Positions 6,414 to 11,335 of a stretch of 11,335 nt of DNA are shown in pieces. The translations under genes were made by a program, and so were the position numbers. Origin of the DNA: Bacteroidota bacterium. Lineage in GTDB: Bacteria; Bacteroidota; Rhodothermia; Rhodothermales; UBA10348. Position 1 is the first letter of the stretch; each line of letters begins with the position of its first letter. Under the pieces are notes generated by a model. The model had not been told where the DNA came from. It saw only the letters and a program-made list of their open reading frames with translations, and made no database searches. Where the stretch lies: positions 1-11,335 of the forward strand of contig JAHEEH010000021.1 of NCBI GenBank assembly GCA_024640835.1, written 5' to 3'.

Positions 6414-7315
6414 TGCGTGGCGATGTGATCGGAGGGCTTCCCGAGTTCCCCGGGCTTGGCCGCCTGGCGATCACGGCATCTCCCCTTCCCTCCACGATCC
6501 TCGCCGCGCGCGCACTCATCGAGGATGCGGATTCCGCGACGGCCGGAAGCGTACTGCGTCTCGTTCGCCACGACCCCGTCGCCGTCGCCGGAACACTTCG
6601 GGTCGCCAACGCGGCGCATTACGGCACGCAGCGAACGATCCTGGGTATCGAGAGGGCCGTCGAGCTTCTCGGACCCCTGACCGTGCTGGGCATCGTGACC
6701 GGCATGCACCTGGCATCCAGCGCATCACCGGCCGCCTCGCCGTCGGGAGCCTGCTTCCTGCGACTGGCCCGGCATTCCGTCTCGACGGCCTATCTGGCCG
6801 AGGTCCTGAACGGATTCCTCGCTACGCCGTGGGGTTCGGACACGGCCTATACGGCGGGGCTTCTGCACGACCTGGGCCGAATCCTCATTGCGAGCCAGGA
6901 GCCTGCCGCCGCCCGGTCGGTATATGACGACACGACGTCTGTCGCGGCCGACAGCGAGGACGAACTCATCGAACTCGAGCAGATCGCCTTCGGATACGAC
7001 CACACGGAGGCGGGTGAATTCGCTGCCAGGAGGCTGAATTTCCCCGATCTGCTCGTCAGCGCGATACGCCACCATCATCGGCCGGACGGGGCTGGCCCGG
7101 ACCCCCAGGCCATCCGTCTCGCCCGCCTGGTCGGCCTCGCGGACGCCGCGGCATCCACCCTGGGATGGCCCGCCCGGAACGAACGGCCCGGGCTCACGCT
7201 GGACCTGCATGCGGCATGGTCAGCCCTCGCGTTCACGGACCTCGACGCTGCCCGGACTGCGCTCGCCCAGAGAGCCGAGTCGCTTCGGGCCGATCCGGGC
7301 GAAGCCGCCGCGTGA
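6413..7315 (+). CDS. HDOD domain signalling protein
   Basis: The 300-residue protein carries an HDOD domain over about residues 18-225. The first part, LPSTILAARALIEDADSATA and VLRLVRHDPVAVAGTLRVAN to LGPLTVLGIV (25-95), is the typical HDOD opening. The HD-like part shows FLRLARHSVSTAYLAEVL (H121), AYTAGLLHDLGRILIA with the HD pair H152-D153, GYDHTEAG (H197) and AIRHHHRP (H220-222). HDOD proteins are HD-phosphohydrolase relatives that mostly act as regulators in motility, second-messenger and stress signalling. This one keeps several His/Asp residues, so weak metal binding or catalysis cannot be excluded. There is no receiver or GGDEF domain attached. The start is fixed by TGATG overlap with the TPR gene. 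The C-terminus (about 230-300) is helical and unassigned. The gene ends 11 bp before the convergent response-regulator gene. Confidence 0.88.
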   Translation: MRGDVIGGLPEFPGLGRLAITASPLPSTILAARALIEDADSATAGSVLRLVRHDPVAVAGTLRVANAAHYGTQRTILGIERAVELLGPLTVLGIVTGMHLASSASPAASPSGACFLRLARHSVSTAYLAEVLNGFLATPWGSDTAYTAGLLHDLGRILIASQEPAAARSVYDDTTSVAADSEDELIELEQIAFGYDHTEAGEFAARRLNFPDLLVSAIRHHHRPDGAGPDPQAIRLARLVGLADAAASTLGWPARNERPGLTLDLHAAWSALAFTDLDAARTALAQRAESLRADPGEAAA

Positions 7316-7329
7316 CGGCCCCGCCGTCA
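7313..7329. terminator. Compact hairpin spanning both convergent stop codons
   Basis: TGACGGC (7313-7319) and GCCGTCA (7323-7329) form a perfect 7-bp inverted repeat with a 3-nt loop. The left arm begins with the HDOD stop codon. The right arm ends with the response-regulator stop codon on the other strand. There is no T run on either side, so intrinsic termination is uncertain. Confidence 0.4.
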
Positions 7330-8727
7330 GTCCAGCAGACCGTCCTCGCGATACTTCTTCAACTTGTTGCGGATCGTGCGCGCCGAGATGCCCAGCTTCT
7401 GGGCCGCCATCTGCTGGTTGTTTCCGGTCTCCTCCAGGGCCTGGAGAATCATGAAACGCTCCATGTCCTCGATCGTCCTCGCCTTGGGATCCGACGATCC
7501 TGCCGACACGCTCGTCGGGTCGGCGTCCCGGAAGAAGTCGTCGTACACGTCACCGGCCTCCACCACGATCCGCTCGGCGGACAGGAGCACGCCGCGCTGC
7601 ACCAGGTTCTCGAGCTCGCGGACGTTTCCAGGCCACGAATAGGCCTGGAAACGTTCAAGGAGAGGCTTGGCCAGCTTCTTCTGCTGCAGGTCGTACAGCG
7701 CGCAATACCGCGTCACGAAGTGCTCGGCAAGGAGCTCAATGTCCGTGATGCGGTCGCGGAGCGGCGGCACGGTGAGCGGAAAGACGGCGAGCCTGTGGTA
7801 CAGGTCCTCCCTGAACTGTCCTTCGGCGATGGTCGAGGCCAGGTGGCGGTTGCTCGTCGCGATCACGCGTACGTCCACCCTGTGCACGTCGTTGGATCCG
7901 ATGCGCTGAAACTCGGACTCCTGCAGCACGCGCAGGAGCTTCGCCTGGACGGACAGGTCGATTTCGGTAATCTCGTCCAGCAGCAGCGTTCCCCCGTCTG
8001 CCCGGTCGAACGCTCCGACCATGTCGTCTATCGCGCCGGTGAATGATCCCTTCTTGTGCCCGAACAAGTGGCTCTCGACGAGTTCGCGCGGCAGATTCGC
8101 GCAGTTGATGGTCAGGTACGGCCCTGCCGAACGGTCGCTCATCTGATGGATGAGGCGTGCGAGTATCTCCTTGCCCGTGCCCGATTCCCCCTGGATGAAC
8201 ACGGGAGCCCGGTTGGAGGCCACGCGCGGAAGGACGTCCATCAGGCGGCGTATGGCGGGCGCCTCCCCGACGTAGGATACCTGGCTCTTGCGGGGACGAC
8301 CCCCCTTCGGGGCGACCACTCCGGGGTCCTCCTCAGGCGAATCCGTCGGGGCGGTCGCTTCGCGCGCAAGGGACGCCTGAACTCGGTCGACCAGCTCCGC
8401 TGTGGAGAACGGCTTCGGGATGTAGTCGATCGCTCCGTGCTGCATCATCCGGACGGCGTGCTGCACGTTGGCGTGCGCCGTGATCATGATCACGCGGGTT
8501 CGCGGGTGGTGCTGGCGGATGTGCCCCAGCAGCGCGAAGCCGTCCATGTCTGGCATCATGAAATCCGTCACTACCAGGTCGTATTCGGATTCCGCCAGCA
8601 ACTCCACGGCGCGAGTGGCGCTCAGGCAGCTGGTAACCTGCATCCCGTGGCGGGCGAATAGCCGCTCGAACAGGCTGTGGAGCAATTGTTCGTCGTCGAC
8701 GAACAGGATCTGCGGCTGCTGGGTCAT
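7327..8727 (-). CDS. Sigma54-dependent response regulator (NtrC family)
   Basis: The 466-residue protein has the full three-domain layout. The receiver (about 5-120) has the acidic pair D11-D12, phospho-acceptor D55 in VVTDFMMPDMDG, T83 and K105. The AAA+ sigma54-interaction domain (about 150-380) has Walker A GESGTGKE (180-187), KKGSFTGAID with GSFTGA in place of the commoner GAFTGA (227-232), Walker B GGTLLLDEI (245-253), QRIGSNDVHRVDVRVIATSN (274-293), FREDLYHRL (305-313) and WPGNVRELEN (365-374). The C-terminal Fis-type helix-turn-helix (about 428-460) contains NNQQMAAQKLGISARTIRNK. It activates sigma54-RNA polymerase from remote sites after phosphorylation. It sits 73 bp after the kinase-like gene in the same orientation, so the two probably form an operon and a two-component pair. 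Likely targets are the three sigma54-type promoters in this window. Confidence 0.95.
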   Translation of the reverse strand: MTQQPQILFVDDEQLLHSLFERLFARHGMQVTSCLSATRAVELLAESEYDLVVTDFMMPDMDGFALLGHIRQHHPRTRVIMITAHANVQHAVRMMQHGAIDYIPKPFSTAELVDRVQASLAREATAPTDSPEEDPGVVAPKGGRPRKSQVSYVGEAPAIRRLMDVLPRVASNRAPVFIQGESGTGKEILARLIHQMSDRSAGPYLTINCANLPRELVESHLFGHKKGSFTGAIDDMVGAFDRADGGTLLLDEITEIDLSVQAKLLRVLQESEFQRIGSNDVHRVDVRVIATSNRHLASTIAEGQFREDLYHRLAVFPLTVPPLRDRITDIELLAEHFVTRYCALYDLQQKKLAKPLLERFQAYSWPGNVRELENLVQRGVLLSAERIVVEAGDVYDDFFRDADPTSVSAGSSDPKARTIEDMERFMILQALEETGNNQQMAAQKLGISARTIRNKLKKYREDGLLD

Positions 8728-8800
8728 GGAGGGATCGGGGGCTCGGTACGGCGCCGAATATACCCATCCCGCCCCCGCAGAACACGGAACGCAGACCGCC

Positions 8801-9538
8801 CTACCGGCCCGGATTCAGGCGGGAGGCCGGCAGTGAGAAGCGAACGACGACGACGCCGTCCCTTCCGTCCTTTACCAGGGTAACATCGCCCACCTGCATG
8901 CGTGCGTACCGGCGGGCCATGGGAAGCCCCACCCCGAGGTTGCGCGCCTTGGTGGTAAAGAAGGGTTCGAACATCCGTCCCGCGATCGCCGGTTCGACGG
9001 AAGCGAAGTTCTCGACCTCGAACCAGAACACGGACTCCGGATCCCCGATCGACGCCCGCAGCGTCACCGTTCCCGCGTCCAGCGTCGCCTCGACGGCATT
9101 GAGCACGAGAAACGTGAGGACGTCTCGCGCGAGATACGGGTCGGCCACGACATGCCGCGCCTCCAGGTCGCCGGCGGAGACGACGATTCTCTCGGCCACG
9201 TCGTCGGGAAGCACCCGGAGCACGTCGTCCAACAGCGACCCGATGGTCATCGACTCGATTTCCGGTGTGGTGGGCCGCGTGTAATGGCTCAGGTCGGCGA
9301 GGACCTGCTCGATACGCAGCGTGCTTTCCATGATCCGCATGGCGAGGTCGCGCTGCTCCGTGTCGGCCATCCGCTCTAGCAGGAGCTCCGTGAAACCCGC
9401 GATTCCCGCCGTCAGGCTTCCCAGTCTGTGGGAAAGCACATTGGCGAGGTGAATCGAGGAGACGGCGGCGGATCCTCCCCGGGCCGGGGACTCGGGAATG
9501 CGATCGGCGCGGCGGAAGGCTTGCGGTCGGGTCTGCAT
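8801..9538 (-). CDS. Soluble histidine-kinase-like protein, partner of the sigma54 regulator
   Basis: The 245-residue protein has no membrane segment or sensor domain. A short N-terminal tail leads into a dimerisation/phospho-acceptor region, HLANVLSHRLGSLTAGIAGFTELL (30-53; candidate phospho-His H37), and a GHKL ATPase domain (about 125-238). The latter has an intact N box FLVLNAVEAT (143-152, N147), the F box MFEPFFTTK (189-197) and a G2 box LGVGLPMARR (201-210). Two features are unusual. The residue after H37 is Arg instead of Asp/Glu. The G1 box, normally DxGxG, reads EVENFASVEP (174-183). It may be a weak kinase, a phosphatase or an allosteric pseudokinase. The ATG at 9538 is the first start after an in-frame stop at 9571-9569. 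The likely partner is the regulator encoded next. A sigma28-type promoter match lies about 280 bp upstream. Confidence 0.82.
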   Translation of the reverse strand: MQTRPQAFRRADRIPESPARGGSAAVSSIHLANVLSHRLGSLTAGIAGFTELLLERMADTEQRDLAMRIMESTLRIEQVLADLSHYTRPTTPEIESMTIGSLLDDVLRVLPDDVAERIVVSAGDLEARHVVADPYLARDVLTFLVLNAVEATLDAGTVTLRASIGDPESVFWFEVENFASVEPAIAGRMFEPFFTTKARNLGVGLPMARRYARMQVGDVTLVKDGRDGVVVVRFSLPASRLNPGR

Positions 9539-9560
9539 GGTGGCTTCGGAGTGTTGACCC

Positions 9561-9580
9561 CATGCGGTTCAAACCGCGTG
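9561..9580. repeat. Near-perfect palindrome upstream of the kinase-like gene (candidate operator)
   Basis: GCGGTT (9564-9569) and AACCGC (9572-9577) are separated by CA. After one mismatch the symmetry continues with CA/TG at the ends (9561-9562 and 9579-9580). It lies 23-42 bp upstream of the kinase start. A smaller dyad with the same 2-bp spacing, TCCCG-TG-CGGGA, sits at 9608-9619. Confidence 0.4.
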
Positions 9581-9781
9581 CCGGCCGGCTTCCGTGGCCC
9601 GCGATCATCCCGTGCGGGACCCGACGACGGCATGGAGGGGAGCGAAAGGCGATTCCGGGCCGTGAATGCGGAACCGATTGCACCGGCCCAAGGCAGCTTT
9701 TTCCTCCGGAGCCGCACATCGCAGGCGCCGGCACCGTCGGACGTCTCGCCGATTCGGCCCCTCGGCGGGGCGCACATGGAA

Positions 9782-9809
9782 TCGGTCCGAACTATGGAAA
9801 ACGGTCCGT
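9782..9809. repeat. Tandem 9-bp dyads, candidate enhancer sites
   Basis: TCGGTCCGA (9782-9790) and ACGGTCCGT (9801-9809) are each perfect odd palindromes sharing the core CGGTCCG, with centres 19 bp apart. Their centres are about 118 and 137 bp upstream of the start predicted for the sigma54-type promoter at 9897, the range usual for NtrC-type activators. The assignment to the regulator in this window is inference. Confidence 0.4.
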
Positions 9810-9817
9810 ATCGGCAA

Positions 9818-9844
9818 TAATCGGCCCCCGAGCGCGTCTTCTTA
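9818..9844 (-). promoter_or_regulatory. Sigma28 (FliA)-type promoter for the kinase/regulator operon
   Basis: On the minus strand TAAG (9844-9841), exactly 15 bp, then GCCGATTA (9825-9818) match the sigma28 consensus TAAA-N15-GCCGATAA at 11 of 12 -35/-10 positions counted as 3/4 plus 7/8, that is 10 of 12 overall. The predicted start is near 9811, leaving a leader of about 270 nt. A FliA-family sigma is encoded by the divergent operon. Confidence 0.5.
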
Positions 9845-9896
9845 AACCCCCGCGGCCGGACGCCGGCGCACGGCCGACCCCCGGGGGCCGTCGGGG

Positions 9897-9912
9897 CGGC
9901 ACGGCGCTTGCT
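9897..9912 (+). promoter_or_regulatory. Sigma54-type promoter for the membrane protein-FliA operon
   Basis: CGGCAC (9897-9902), 5 bp, TTGCT (9908-9912) match TGGCAC-N5-TTGCW at 10 of 11 positions with exact GG-GC spacing. The predicted start is A9923, 26 nt before the GTG start at 9949. Confidence 0.62.
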
Positions 9913-9948
9913 GACGGGAAGGACAGAACCCGACACACCCCGAATCCC

Positions 9949-10224
9949 GTGCGCTCACTCTTCCTTCAAATCAGCGTGCTCATCGGCGTCCTCACGATGG
10001 CCAATCGCCTTTCGGGCGACGGGATCGTGACCGAAGCCGGGCTTGCCGCGCTGGGCTCGGCGACCGCCATGTACATGGTGCTCGCCGTTGGCGACCTCGT
10101 CGTCCAGCGTGCCTTCGAGTACTTCTCGCCAGCGAAGAACCTGGCCGAAGAGACCGTCGATTCCGCGGTCGACGCCAAGACGGCGTCACGGTCGGCAGAG
10201 GCCCCGAGTGCTCTCGCCGCCTGA
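9949..10224 (+). CDS. Small two-helix membrane protein, co-transcribed with the FliA-type sigma factor
   Basis: The product is 91 residues from GTG at 9949. An in-frame ATG at 9562 would add 129 residues of Arg/Pro/Gly-rich sequence without sign of selection and would begin far upstream of the predicted sigma54 start (9923), so it is rejected. An internal ATG at 9997 would remove the first helix. Hydrophobic segments lie at about residues 3-18 (LFLQISVLIGVLTMAN region) and 30-52 (LAALGSATAMYMVLAVGDLVV), followed by an acidic, Ala/Ser-rich soluble tail. I do not recognise the family. Its position between a sigma54-type promoter and the sigma factor gene (48-bp gap) suggests a link to sigma-factor control, for instance as a membrane tether, or simply a co-regulated product. 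No good Shine-Dalgarno sequence is visible. Confidence 0.6.
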   Translation: MRSLFLQISVLIGVLTMANRLSGDGIVTEAGLAALGSATAMYMVLAVGDLVVQRAFEYFSPAKNLAEETVDSAVDAKTASRSAEAPSALAA

Positions 10225-10272
10225 GCATCCATTCGTCGTCCCTCCACTTCCTACACCCCCCGAGACCACACC

Positions 10273-11034
10273 ATGTCCCAGGATCTTCAGCTGTTCGCCG
10301 TACAGTACTGTGACGCCCGCTCCGAGGAGAACCGAGAGAAGGTCGTCATTGCCGCGGTTCCGCTCGTGCGCTCGATCGTTGCGCGCCTCAGCATACCAGA
10401 CCACCCCCTGGCGGCCCGCGAGGACCTGGAGAACGTAGGCCTTCTGGGCCTGCTTCAGGCCCTGGACGGTTACGATCCCGAACGGGGAACGCCCTTCGTG
10501 TCGTACGCCTACGGCCGGATCCGCGGCGCCCTGGTCGACTACCTTCGCTCCATCGACGCGCTCCCCCGGGAGCGACGCAGGAGACTGGCGGAGGCTCACC
10601 AGGCCATGGACGTGCTGCGTCAGCAGATCGGGGGCGAGCCTGCCGACATGGAGGTAGCCAACCACCTGGGGATGACCCTCGTCGAGTACCACACGCTGCT
10701 TCGCGATGCACAGTCCCGTTTTGCTCTGTCGCTGCACGCGCCGGTGGACCGGGACGGAGAGCAGACCGTTCTGGAGTCGATCCCGAACGAGGACACGGCG
10801 GAGGCATTCGAAATGATCGACCGCTCCTCGCTGAAGGACTACATCCAGACGCTCATCAACGATCTTCCCGAGCGCGAGCAGACGATCATCGCGCTGTACT
10901 ATTTCGAGAACCTGACGCTGCGCGAAATCGCGGTGCTGATGGACCGGACCGAAGCCCGCATCTCACAGATTCTGGGCAAGGTCCTCAGGCAGCTCCGCGA
11001 GCACCTGGCCCGGGTGCGACACCGGGCAGCATGA
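10273..11034 (+). CDS. fliA: FliA/WhiG-family RNA polymerase sigma factor (sigma28)
   Basis: The 253-residue protein has the length and order of sigma28 factors and lacks region 1. Region 2 (about 25-97) has VRSIVARLSIP, REDLENVGLLGLLQALDGYDPERG and FVSYAYGRIRGALVDYLRSID, the core-binding and -10-recognition part. Region 3 (about 98-150) has LPRERRRRLAEAH and the FliA-type EPADMEVANHLGMTLVEYHTLL. Region 4 (about 188-245) has LINDLPEREQTIIALYYFENLTLREIAVLMDRTEARISQI, with the -35 helix-turn-helix. FliA directs late flagellar and chemotaxis genes in motile bacteria; WhiG-type relatives serve other programmes, so the regulon here is open. No FlgM-like anti-sigma gene is visible. It is downstream of a small membrane protein and a sigma54-type promoter. 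A pyrimidine/purine-mixed leader without Shine-Dalgarno precedes the ATG. Confidence 0.92.
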   Translation: MSQDLQLFAVQYCDARSEENREKVVIAAVPLVRSIVARLSIPDHPLAAREDLENVGLLGLLQALDGYDPERGTPFVSYAYGRIRGALVDYLRSIDALPRERRRRLAEAHQAMDVLRQQIGGEPADMEVANHLGMTLVEYHTLLRDAQSRFALSLHAPVDRDGEQTVLESIPNEDTAEAFEMIDRSSLKDYIQTLINDLPEREQTIIALYYFENLTLREIAVLMDRTEARISQILGKVLRQLREHLARVRHRAA

Positions 11035-11058
11035 CCTGCGGACAGTCCGTGATTGCGT

Positions 11059-11090
11059 GGCAAGGGCTCGAACAACTTCGGGCCCTTGCC
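11059..11090 (+). terminator. Hairpin terminator after the sigma factor gene
   Basis: GGCAAGGGC (11059-11067) and GCCCTTGCC (11082-11090) form a perfect 9-bp stem with a 14-nt loop, 24 nt after the sigma stop codon. The following bases (GTATATTATAGG) are AT-rich but not a true T run. An 11-bp dyad CGGAC-A-GTCCG also lies at 11039-11049. Confidence 0.5.
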
Positions 11091-11091
11091 G

Positions 11092-11099
11092 TATATTAT
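11092..11099 (+). promoter_or_regulatory. Possible -10 region for the PpiD-like gene
   Basis: TATATTAT is an AT-rich island in GC-rich DNA about 91 bp before the last gene. No good -35 element lies at the right distance (the best, TCGAAC at 11068-11073, is poor). Confidence 0.28.
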
Positions 11100-11189
11100 A
11101 GGTCTTTGCAGACCCGGCCCACCGGGTTACCGGATCGTCCGTCCGTGCGGTCCGCGATTCTCCATACACGCATTGGTTGAGGTCGGTTC

Positions 11190-11335
11190 ATGGGTGTGAT
11201 GAACAGGCTCCGCGAGAGCACCGGAGTCATCCTCTGGATTCTCGTATTCGCCTTCGGTGTCATCTGGGTGCTTCAGGACTCCGGTGGTCTGGACGTGGTC
11301 GGCGTACTGTCGAACAACGTCGGCACGGTGAATGG
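11190..11335 (+). CDS. PpiD/SurA-like membrane-anchored peptidylprolyl isomerase, N-terminal fragment
   Basis: Only 48 codons are present before the window ends. The protein begins with a short basic stretch, MGVMNRLRES, then one membrane segment (about residues 12-28, VILWILVFAFGVIWVLQ), and then LSNNVGTVNG, which resembles the V-x-V-N-G start of the SurA-like N-terminal domain in PpiD-type proteins. Such proteins are anchored in the cytoplasmic membrane and act as periplasmic chaperones with a parvulin domain. The parvulin domain is outside the window, so the call rests on the N-terminus alone. A good Shine-Dalgarno site, GAGGT (11179-11183), lies 6 nt before the ATG. Confidence 0.75.
   Translation, partial: MGVMNRLRESTGVILWILVFAFGVIWVLQDSGGLDVVGVLSNNVGTVN

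Larger units (their letters stand above)
9539..9948. other. 410-bp divergent regulatory region between kinase and membrane-protein/FliA operons
   Basis: No convincing gene lies here, although frames are open by virtue of high GC. The region holds a sigma54-type promoter to the right, a sigma28-type promoter to the left, several inverted repeats and a very GC-rich block (about 9846-9907) with the self-complementary run CCCCCGGGGG at 9878-9887. The density of dyads suggests control in both directions. Confidence 0.65.

Noticed and set aside
8724..9734. 336-codon minus-strand open frame over the kinase gene
   Set aside because: It is a shadow of the kinase in another frame; the kinase boxes are only in the 8801-9538 frame.
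9814..9828. Sigma54-like match on the minus strand (GGGGCC-N5-TTGC)
   Set aside because: Only the GG, GC and a few other positions match (about 7 of 11). The same bases fit a sigma28-type -10 element better.
9843..9869. Plus-strand TAAA-N15-GCCGGCGC as a sigma28 promoter for the FliA operon
   Set aside because: The -35 and the first four -10 bases match, but the AT-rich half of the -10 is absent. The match (8 of 12) is too weak to call.
9562..9948. N-terminal extension of the small membrane protein to an ATG at 9562
   Set aside because: The added 129 residues look like translated non-coding GC-rich DNA, and the region holds promoters and dyads.

Overview
The window is about 11.3 kb of GC-rich bacterial chromosome, by eye about 60-65% GC. 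The L21/L27 proteins, the cytoplasmic-membrane SurA/PpiD-like N-terminus at the right edge, and the scarcity of Shine-Dalgarno sequences (good ones only before rpmA and the last gene) suggest the Bacteroidota/Rhodothermota side of the tree, probably a Rhodothermales-like marine bacterium. This placement is inference. I see no mobile element, CRISPR array, tRNA or rRNA.

Left part (1-4230): the 3' part of an SLC12-type cation-chloride cotransporter; lysA; a convergent fumarylacetoacetate-hydrolase-family gene whose stop codon overlaps the lysA stop; then the rplU-rpmA (L21-L27) operon behind a sigma70-like promoter and a structured leader, closed by a hairpin terminator. These are housekeeping genes.

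Right part (4232-11034): a cluster that looks like one regulatory circuit. In order it has an ATP-grasp protein (minus), a TPR-like protein translationally coupled to an HDOD protein (plus), a sigma54-dependent response regulator and a soluble histidine-kinase-like protein (minus, one operon), then a two-helix membrane protein and a FliA/WhiG-family sigma factor (plus). Three separate transcription units carry a 10-of-11 match to the sigma54 -24/-12 consensus, correctly oriented: 5355-5340 (minus, ATP-grasp), 5497-5512 (plus, TPR-HDOD) and 9897-9912 (plus, membrane protein-FliA). The kinase/regulator operon has upstream a sigma28-type promoter match (TAAG-N15-GCCGATTA, minus, 9844-9818). Read together: the FliA-type sigma may transcribe the kinase/regulator pair, the regulator would activate sigma54 promoters, and one of those makes FliA. 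That is a positive loop with the HDOD/TPR pair and the ATP-grasp enzyme as outputs. The promoters are sequence matches and the wiring is inference.

The kinase is odd: it keeps the phospho-acceptor His, N box, F box and G2 box but lacks the acidic residue next to the His and the DxGxG of the G1 box. The ATP-grasp protein lacks the usual E-x-N metal-binding pair. The window ends in the first 48 codons of a PpiD/SurA-like membrane-anchored peptidylprolyl isomerase.
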